Assembly (NCBI GenBank): GCA_937896015.1
Contig: CALBLR010000129.1
Coordinates: 1 to 6,837 of the forward strand
From: an uncultured Prevotellaceae bacterium
GTDB lineage: Bacteria > Bacteroidota > Bacteroidia > Bacteroidales > Muribaculaceae
Length of the DNA: 6,837 nt
Direction: 5' to 3'
The notes below the pieces were generated by a model. That model saw nothing but the letters and a program-made list of their open reading frames with translations. It had not been told where the DNA came from and made no database searches. This document shows positions 1 to 4,445 of this stretch, piece by piece (position 1 is the stretch's first letter; every line of letters starts with the position of its first letter). Position numbers and translations under genes: made by a program.

Positions 1-308
1 TTGGTGTTCATATAGTTGAAGTCGGCATAGATGTGGTCGCGCAGGTCGTAGTAGAGCTGAGGGTCCATTACGTTGCCTATGCGGCTCTGCACATAGTCCC
101 AGTTCACATCGCGCCAGGCCACGGGGGTGCAGTTGGCGCCAATGATGCGTGCAAACTGCTTTGGCTCGTCGCCCCACGGCTTGGGTATCACAAAGGTGAT
201 GTCCATGTCGCCGTTTTCGGCCATGCCCTTGGTGAGGCCGAAGCTCGCGGTTCCCAGGCCACCCAGGATGTGAGGGGGAAACTCCCAACCAAACATTAAA
301 GCCTTCAT
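1..308 (-). CDS. Glycogen-synthase-like glycosyltransferase, N-terminal part (gene cut by left edge)
   Basis: The visible 102 residues start MKALMFGWEFPPHILGGLGT and continue ASFGLTKGMAENG. This is the N-terminal beta-strand plus the glycine-rich nucleotide-sugar loop (GGLGT, residues 16-20) of GT-B fold enzymes in the GT4/GT5 group, to which starch and glycogen synthases belong. The start is ATG at 308, after an A/T-rich stretch with no Shine-Dalgarno; an in-frame ATG at 296 would cut into the first beta-strand, so 308 is preferred. The gene lies 53 bp behind the debranching enzyme on the same strand, with no terminator between, so co-transcription is likely. From that pairing I infer it extends alpha-1,4-glucan chains from a nucleotide-glucose donor in the cytoplasm. 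The catalytic C-terminal domain is outside the window, so donor and acceptor cannot be judged; another GT4 glycosyltransferase remains possible. Confidence 0.85.
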   Translation of the reverse strand, partial: MKALMFGWEFPPHILGGLGTASFGLTKGMAENGDMDITFVIPKPWGDEPKQFARIIGANCTPVAWRDVNWDYVQSRIGNVMDPQLYYDLRDHIYADFNYMNT

Positions 309-361
309 AATTTTATTTATGTGTAATGATTAGAGAAGTTGTTGTTTCGAGTTGTGATTCA

Positions 362-2302
362 TTAAACGTCCAGGTTTTTGAGCATGCGCAGCATGTGGCA
401 CACGCCGCCCACATTGGCGGCAAAGCTGATGGCGCCGCGGCCCGTGTAGGGCGGGTTGCCGTCGTAAAGCTCGGAGAGCGTGCCTATGCCGCCCAGCGCC
501 ATCTCGTCGTCGAAGCCAATCATCATGCGCTCGATGAACGACACGCCGCTCATGCCAAACACCTTGATGTAGGCGTCGGCATAGAAGCCCATGAGCCACG
601 GGCGGGCCGAGCCTTGGTAGTAGGCCTGCTCGCGCTGCGAGGGGTTGCCCAGATACCAGGGGTTGTAGCCATAGCTCTTGGGACTGAGGGTGCGCAGGCC
701 CTTGGGGGTGAGCAGCTCGCGGGTGACAACGTCGAGCACCGTCTTGCGCTGGCGGCGGTCAAGCGGCGAATAGTCGATGCCCACCGCTATTATCATGCTC
801 GGGCGCACGCTTGGGTCGGCATAGTTGCCGCTGACGTAGTCGTAGAGATAGCCGTAGTCGTTGAGGAACGTGCCGGCAAACGCCTCCTTGCAGCGGTCGG
901 CAATGGCGGTCCACTGCTGCAGCTCGCCGCATGGCTCGCCGGCAAACATGTCGATGGCCAGGCGCAGTGCCATGTGCCACAAGGCGTTGAACTCCACAAC
1001 GTAGCCCGTGCGCGGAATCAGCGGGGAGCCGTCGGGGTTCGACGAGTCCATCCAGGTGACCGGTGTGCGGGTGCCGTCGGTGCGCACAAGGCCGTTGTCG
1101 TCGAGCCACAGGTTGGATGCCTTGCCGGCAATTACGCGGCCGAGAATGGCCTTCAGCAGACTGCCATAGCGGGTGCGGCACGCATCCATGCCGGCCGCCC
1201 TGGCATACTGGCACAGGGCCCATGCGGCCCACAGCGGCACGTCGGGCAGGTCGAGTCCGCGCAGATTGCGGTCGGGCTCGCCGCCGTTGAAGAAGCGCAT
1301 CAGCGACTGCGCGGCCGTGTCCATTATGGCCTCGAAATCGGCCTGGTGGTGAATCGACAGCGTGCAGCCTGGCAAAGCGATGAACTCATCGCGGGCGCGA
1401 ATCTTGAACCACGGGTATCCGGCTATTATGTATTGGCCGTCGCCATTCTTAAAGTAGAATTGCTTGGCGCTGTTTTTAAGACAGTTGTAGAAGCTGTTGC
1501 GCGGGGTGCGCGACTTCAGTTCGTCGTCGAACATCTTGGCCAGCGTGCGGGGGTTCACCTCGTCGGTGCCGGCCGAGAAATATATGCTTTCGCCCTTTTT
1601 GATTTCAAGTTCGAAGTAGCCGGGCACATACAGGTCTTCGGTGTATGGCAGCCCACGCTCCTGGTCTTTGGGATACTCAAGGCCCTTATACCAGTTGGGG
1701 TTGAACACAAATTCGGGCTTGTGACTGAACTGCATGAATAGTGTGGGATAGCAGTCGTACATGCGGGTGCTGATGCCGTTGGCCACCTCGGCATAGTCGC
1801 GGCTGGCCACGGAGTTTTCCACACACAGGCTGTTGGCGTCGCGGAAGGCCAGAAACGGGCGGAACTGCAGTGTGGTGCGCGAGTGGGCGTCCATGAGCGT
1901 GTAGCGGATCACGATGCGGTTTTCGTGAGTGATGAATATCTTCTCTTTGCGCAGCACCACTCCGCCCACGCGATAGATGTGGGTGGGTATGCGCTCGCAC
2001 TCAAACTCGCGGATATATTTGTGCCCGTTGGGGCTGAAGCAGCCGCCTTGATACTTGTGCACGGCAAGGTTGAACGGCGCTCCGTGCTGAATCACCGTCT
2101 CGTCGAGCGACGACAGCAGCACGTGGTTGCTGTCGTCGAGCTCAGGCACGGGAATCACCAGCAGGCCATGCTGCTTGCGGGTGTTGCATCCCACTATTGT
2201 GGTGCAATGATACGCCCCCGACCGGTTGGTGCGGATCATCTCTTTCGAGAGGCTCTGCTCCAAATTTATCATGAGGCTTTTGTCAAACTTCAAATAGCTC
2301 AT
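362..2302 (-). CDS. Glycogen debranching enzyme (amylo-alpha-1,6-glucosidase, GDE C-terminal / GH133-type)
   Basis: This 646-residue protein should hydrolyse alpha-1,6 branch points of glycogen in the cytoplasm; no signal peptide is visible. The N-terminal domain carries MIRTNRSGAYHCTTIVGCNT followed by RKQHGLLV (22-49), matching the family's TNGxGG...GxNTRRYHGLLV block. The (alpha/alpha)6-barrel half has AGYPWF (294-299), RARDEFIALPG (302-312; the family norm is WGRDTxIxLPG), TWMDSSNPDGS (416-426), VEFNALW (436-442), LLTPKGLRTL (530-539), YYQGSARPWLMG (561-572) and SELYDGNPP (610-618). The conserved acids Asp419, Glu437 and Glu611 are therefore kept. Length suits the single-function archaeal/bacterial type, not the two-activity eukaryotic enzyme. 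The start at 2302 puts the first block at the usual distance from the N-terminus. Translation ends in tandem stops TAA TGA. It probably forms a glycogen unit with the glycosyltransferase just downstream. Confidence 0.93.
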   Translation of the reverse strand: MSYLKFDKSLMINLEQSLSKEMIRTNRSGAYHCTTIVGCNTRKQHGLLVIPVPELDDSNHVLLSSLDETVIQHGAPFNLAVHKYQGGCFSPNGHKYIREFECERIPTHIYRVGGVVLRKEKIFITHENRIVIRYTLMDAHSRTTLQFRPFLAFRDANSLCVENSVASRDYAEVANGISTRMYDCYPTLFMQFSHKPEFVFNPNWYKGLEYPKDQERGLPYTEDLYVPGYFELEIKKGESIYFSAGTDEVNPRTLAKMFDDELKSRTPRNSFYNCLKNSAKQFYFKNGDGQYIIAGYPWFKIRARDEFIALPGCTLSIHHQADFEAIMDTAAQSLMRFFNGGEPDRNLRGLDLPDVPLWAAWALCQYARAAGMDACRTRYGSLLKAILGRVIAGKASNLWLDDNGLVRTDGTRTPVTWMDSSNPDGSPLIPRTGYVVEFNALWHMALRLAIDMFAGEPCGELQQWTAIADRCKEAFAGTFLNDYGYLYDYVSGNYADPSVRPSMIIAVGIDYSPLDRRQRKTVLDVVTRELLTPKGLRTLSPKSYGYNPWYLGNPSQREQAYYQGSARPWLMGFYADAYIKVFGMSGVSFIERMMIGFDDEMALGGIGTLSELYDGNPPYTGRGAISFAANVGGVCHMLRMLKNLDV

Positions 2303-2345
2303 TGCAAGATGTTACAGGTTTATTAATTAGTTAAATTGTTTCCAC

Positions 2346-2366
2346 AAAGCCGCTTAATGTGGCTTT
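2346..2366. promoter_or_regulatory. Hairpin in the leader of the debranching gene
   Basis: AAAGCCGC (2346-2353) and GTGGCTTT (2359-2366) form an 8-bp stem, with one G-U pair when transcribed left to right, around the 5-nt loop TTAAT. It lies 44-64 bp upstream of the debranching start. Read on the minus strand it has no U-tract, so it is not a terminator for the lipid kinase. It could shape the 5' leader of the debranching mRNA. No known riboswitch or leader family is recognised. Confidence 0.3.
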
Positions 2367-2371
2367 TGCTA

Positions 2372-2379
2372 CGAATTTA
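2372..2379 (-). promoter_or_regulatory. Weak candidate -7 box for the debranching/glycosyltransferase unit
   Basis: On the minus strand TAAATTCG matches the Bacteroidota -7 consensus TAnnTTTG at all but one fixed position. It lies about 70 bp upstream of the debranching ATG. A TTTG exists upstream, but the spacing of about 24 nt is longer than the usual 19-21. No better box is seen in the 211-bp spacer, so either this unit uses a weak promoter or it is read through from the lipid kinase. Confidence 0.2.
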
Positions 2380-2421
2380 CGAATTAATGCGCTTCCGCAC
2401 AAGCAAAACGGGCGTTTTTTT

Positions 2422-2451
2422 CGGCAACTCAGTGTGGTGTTGCCGTTTTTT
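2422..2451 (+). terminator. Terminator-like hairpin facing against the flanking genes
   Basis: A perfect 7-bp stem, CGGCAAC (2422-2428) with GTTGCCG (2439-2445), closes a 10-nt loop and is followed at once by six T (2446-2451). Seven T also precede it (2415-2421). This is intrinsic-terminator shape for transcription left to right, yet the genes on both sides run right to left. It may stop antisense RNA entering the lipid kinase gene, or simply be a stem in the leader of the debranching mRNA, where it is flanked by A-runs. Confidence 0.35.
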
Positions 2452-2513
2452 CACAAAGCGGCAGCGAAAATGGGCAGGAATGGTGGACTTTATGCGGGGC
2501 AAAGGGGAACCAC

Positions 2514-3416
2514 CTACACCTCGGTGGCTGCGTCGGCCGGGCAGAAAATTTTGATGCCTTGCGGGTGGCACTTGATGTCGAGCTCGGCGGGCATTTCCAC
2601 GGGCTCACCGTCGAGGTGCATCACCCCTGGGGCGTTGCGGTAGATTTTGAGGTGCGATGTGGTGTAGGTGCTTATGTTGATGTCCTTGTCGATGTTGCGG
2701 GTGAACAGTTTTAAGCCCACAATGGGAGCCACGATGGGCATGAAGGGGTGTATCACCACCACGTCGATGAGGCCGTCGCGCATACTGGCTTTGGGAGCTA
2801 TGTAGGCGTTGTTGCCATACTGCGAGGCATTGGCGCAGGCAATGACAAAGGCTTTTTCAAACATGGTGGCGCCATTGATTTCGATGCGGTATTGCTCGTG
2901 GTGAAACTTCACGTATTCCATAAAGGCCGACTTAAGGTAGGTGACCGGGCCGCGGCGGCCCTCGTGCGAAAAGCGCTCGGCCACCTGGGCGTCGAATCCC
3001 ATGCCGCAAGTGCAGAAAAACGGGCGTCCGTTGACGGTGCAGTAGTCAAAGTCCTCGATGTTGCCGGCGTTGATTATGGCCAGCGACTTCTCCACATTGA
3101 CAGGAATCTGCAAGTGGCGTGCAAGTCCGTTGCCAGAGCCGCACGGCACTATGCCCAGAGCCACGCGCGAGCCGCGCAGCGCTGCCGCCACGCCGTTGAC
3201 TGTGCCGTCGCCGCCCACGGCTATCACCCCGTCGTAGTTTTCGGCAATGGCCTCGGCAGCCATTTGCTGCAGGTGGCTGTTGCGGTCGATGACACCCACC
3301 TTTAGCTGCCACGTTTCAGGGTCGATGGCGCGCTCGAGCGCCGCAGGGATTGCATCCTTGCTGTGAGTGCCCGAATAGGGGTTGATGATTGCGTAAAGTT
3401 TGCGGCGTTGTTTCAT
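2514..3416 (-). CDS. Diacylglycerol kinase family lipid kinase (DgkB/YegS-like)
   Basis: This 300-residue protein should transfer ATP phosphate to a lipid hydroxyl at the inner face of the cytoplasmic membrane. The DAGK catalytic domain is clear: KLYAIINPYSG (6-16), the nucleotide-binding VGGDGTVNGV (67-76), IVPCGSGNGLAR (89-100), GMGFDAQVA (138-146), ANASQYGNNAYIAPKA (195-210) with DGLIDVVVI after it, and HLDGEP (267-272). By analogy with DgkB, Asp70 and Glu271 are the likely catalytic residues. There is no membrane segment, as in soluble YegS/DgkB, and length is normal. I start at ATG 3416 because it leaves only six residues before the first beta-strand; three further in-frame ATGs at 3437, 3458 and 3479 are possible, adding the unconserved sequence MLKCCRLMLKYSPKMLNFVLI. 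Substrate is open: diacylglycerol is usual, but Bacteroidales also make sphingoid lipids. It probably has its own promoter, since a terminator separates it from rpmE2. Confidence 0.9.
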   Translation of the reverse strand: MKQRRKLYAIINPYSGTHSKDAIPAALERAIDPETWQLKVGVIDRNSHLQQMAAEAIAENYDGVIAVGGDGTVNGVAAALRGSRVALGIVPCGSGNGLARHLQIPVNVEKSLAIINAGNIEDFDYCTVNGRPFFCTCGMGFDAQVAERFSHEGRRGPVTYLKSAFMEYVKFHHEQYRIEINGATMFEKAFVIACANASQYGNNAYIAPKASMRDGLIDVVVIHPFMPIVAPIVGLKLFTRNIDKDINISTYTTSHLKIYRNAPGVMHLDGEPVEMPAELDIKCHPQGIKIFCPADAATEV

Positions 3417-3479
3417 AATCAGCACAAAATTAAGCATTTTCGGCGAATATTTTAACATTAGGCGGCAACATTTTAGCAT
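3417..3479 (-). repeat. Three imperfect 21-nt tandem units upstream of the lipid kinase
   Basis: Read on the minus strand, units beginning AATGCTAAAATG, AATGTTAAAATA and AATGCTTAATTT follow each other every 21 nt. Each contains an ATG in frame with the kinase: 3479, 3458 and 3437, then the start at 3416. The first two units share their first half almost fully, while the second halves (GC-rich TTGCCGCC-like) are offset by one base. The third has diverged and holds the TAATTTTG box. Confidence 0.45.
3425..3432 (-). promoter_or_regulatory. Perfect -7 box (TAATTTTG) directly before the lipid kinase
   Basis: TAATTTTG on the minus strand matches TAnnTTTG at every fixed position. Only 8 nt separate it from the ATG at 3416, so transcription from it would give an mRNA with almost no 5' leader. 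No good TTTG is found 19-21 nt upstream, and the region is A/T-rich, so a chance match is possible. It lies between the rpmE2 terminator and the kinase, where a promoter is expected. Confidence 0.35.
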
Positions 3480-3507
3480 TCGCACCACTTAAGCGGGCTA
3501 ATGGGGT

Positions 3508-3540
3508 AAAAAAAACTGCGGCCCCTTGGTGGAGTCGCAG
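3508..3540 (-). terminator. Intrinsic terminator of rpmE2
   Basis: On the minus strand CTGCG (3540-3536) pairs with CGCAG (3520-3516). After an A-C mismatch the stem continues with CTCC against GGGG (one G-U) around the loop ACCAA. Eight T follow (3515-3508). It begins 38 bp after the rpmE2 stop and ends about 90 bp before the lipid kinase start, separating the two genes into different transcription units. Confidence 0.85.
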
Positions 3541-3578
3541 CTTTATGCGGTTGGCCTGATGGCTTCGCGTGATGAGAA

Positions 3579-3830
3579 TTACTTCTTGCGGTTGCCGTAG
3601 CGGCTGAGGAACTTGTCGACACGACCGGCGGTGTCAACGAGTTTCTGCTTGCCGGTGAAGAAGGGGTGCGACGAGCTGGTGATTTCAAGCTTCACCAGAG
3701 GATATGTTTTGCCATCGAGTTCAATAGTCTCCTTTGAAGCCACTGTTGAACGAGTGATAAAAGTCTCGTCGTTAGACATGTCCTTGAAAACGACTTCGCG
3801 GTAGTTTTCGGGATGAATACCTTTTTTCAT
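3579..3830 (-). CDS. rpmE2: 50S ribosomal protein L31, type B
   Basis: This 83-residue protein belongs to the large ribosomal subunit and helps bridge the subunits at the central protuberance. [20 protein letters not shown] at the N-terminus, then [21 protein letters not shown] (50-70) and [13 protein letters not shown] at the C-terminus are the L31 type B signature, and the length is typical. There is no cysteine at all, so the zinc-binding CxxC of type A L31 is missing, as expected of the zinc-independent form. The start ATG at 3828-3830 follows a purine-rich stretch with no clear Shine-Dalgarno. It is a single-gene unit: a promoter lies about 80 bp upstream, a terminator directly downstream, and rho diverges from it. 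The leader holds a small hairpin and a 14-bp palindrome that may matter for control. Confidence 0.97.
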   Translation of the reverse strand: MKKGIHPENYREVVFKDMSNDETFITRSTVASKETIELDGKTYPLVKLEITSSSHPFFTGKQKLVDTAGRVDKFLSRYGNRKK

Positions 3831-3847
3831 TTTTGTAATCTCTTTTT

Positions 3848-3861
3848 TTATAACGTTATAA
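3848..3861. promoter_or_regulatory. Perfect 14-bp palindrome TTATAACGTTATAA before rpmE2
   Basis: The sequence reads the same on both strands and ends 18 bp before the rpmE2 ATG, downstream of the predicted transcription start. It could be an operator or an RNA stem with no loop. The overlapping GTTATAATACTAC (3855-3867) differs from the proteobacterial Zur-box core GTTATANTATAAC at two positions. A/T-rich sequence makes chance matches easy, so any regulatory role is inference. Confidence 0.3.
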
Positions 3862-3874
3862 TACTACTAAAAGC

Positions 3875-3892
3875 CGGTGTTGGTAGGCACCG
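3875..3892. promoter_or_regulatory. Small hairpin in the rpmE2 leader
   Basis: CGGTG (3875-3879) and CACCG (3888-3892) make a 5-bp stem with an 8-nt loop, within the predicted 75-nt rpmE2 leader. Read left to right it is followed by ATTTTTT (3893-3899), so it also resembles a short terminator pointing away from rpmE2. The stem is short; a ribosomal-protein leader role is possible but unproven. Confidence 0.3.
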
Positions 3893-3910
3893 ATTTTTTG
3901 TAATGGCATG

Positions 3911-3942
3911 CAAAATTAGTAATTGTTTTGCAATTACGGAAA
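3911..3942 (-). promoter_or_regulatory. rpmE2 promoter (TTTC-N20-TAATTTTG)
   Basis: On the minus strand a perfect -7 box, TAATTTTG (3918-3911), lies 20 nt downstream of TTTC (3942-3939), a one-base variant of the -33 TTTG. Transcription would begin near 3905 and give a leader of about 75 nt. Position upstream of a highly expressed ribosomal gene supports the call. Confidence 0.65.
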
Positions 3943-4021
3943 TTTTCCACCAGTTTTTGGCTTTTTGGCGTGCCGATTGAGGCTTATGCAAGTGCCGTTG
4001 AGCAAAAATGGCGTGCATTTT

Positions 4022-4052
4022 TTTGTCGGTTTCAATAATATATCTATCTTTG
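4022..4052 (+). promoter_or_regulatory. rho: rho promoter (TTTG-N19-TATCTTTG)
   Basis: TTTG (4022-4025), a 19-nt A/T-rich spacer and TATCTTTG (4045-4052) match the Bacteroidota housekeeping promoter at every fixed position. Transcription should begin near 4057-4060, about 375 nt before the rho ATG. No other perfect match lies closer on this strand, so it is taken as the main rho promoter. It is divergent from the rpmE2 promoter, with about 80 bp between the two. Confidence 0.8.
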
Positions 4053-4432
4053 CACTGCAATTCGCAAGGAAATAGGCCAGCCGCCAGATTTTTACAGGCG
4101 TGCGAAAGGCGCTTGACACGCAAGAGAGCCACGGCATCGCATTTCCACACTCTAAACATTAATTTCTTGAGCTTTATTTGAAACAGCAATCACACTTTTG
4201 AGTTGTGTTAGACTTCAGTTTACCTGTGTCGTTAGTTTCTATCAAAACAGCATCTGCCTGCCACAACGATGAAGCCTTTCCCGGGCACGGGAGCACAGCT
4301 AAAAAGCGGCCATCAAAGAAAACAAGTCACTGCAAGCGCGCAGCCGACGCAACCAGTGCCGCGCACAGCAGTGAAGAATAGAATTAAAACAAGACATTTA
4401 TATATAAAAGCAACACATCACATAATTTTAAT
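4053..4432 (+). promoter_or_regulatory. Long structured 5' leader of rho
   Basis: This stretch holds no recognised gene and is read as the rho leader. Stems seen: GCGTG (4098-4102) with CACGC (4117-4121); TTCCCG (4278-4283) with CGGGAG (4288-4293), loop GGCA; and a larger one, TCACTGC (4327-4333) with GCAGTGA (4368-4374), continued inside by GCGCG (4336-4340) with CGCGC (4360-4364). CACTG (4328-4332) can instead pair with CAGTG (4354-4358), so two folds compete. No U-tract follows the large stem. Rho autoregulates by acting on its own leader in Escherichia coli; whether this one does is inference. From about 4375 to the ATG it is A-rich and probably open for ribosome entry. Confidence 0.5.
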
Positions 4433-4445
4433 ATGTATAGCATAA
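4269..4445 (+). other. Small upstream ORF overlapping the rho start (doubtful)
   Basis: An ATG at 4269 opens 58 codons ending in TAA at 4443-4445, overlapping the first 13 nt of rho in another frame. The peptide begins MKPFPGTGAQLKSGHQRKQV and is strongly basic and low in complexity. No family is recognised. It could couple translation to rho as a leader peptide, but an open frame of this length in moderately GC-rich leader DNA may be chance. Confidence 0.2.

Noticed and set aside
326..1741. 471-codon open frame on the plus strand
   Set aside because: It lies wholly antisense to the well-conserved debranching gene, gives an Ala/Val/His-rich sequence with no recognisable motif, and is explained by codon bias in GC-rich DNA.
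2748..3305. 185-codon plus-strand frame over the lipid kinase
   Set aside because: It is antisense to the conserved catalytic domain and shows no family resemblance.
3848..4189. 113-codon minus-strand frame between rpmE2 and rho
   Set aside because: It covers both divergent promoters and has no domain, no conserved motif and no good start context.
3831..4432. tRNA, small RNA gene or riboswitch in the largest spacer
   Set aside because: I found no cloverleaf with a T-loop GTTCRA-type sequence and no known riboswitch core; the structures seen are better read as the rpmE2 and rho leaders.
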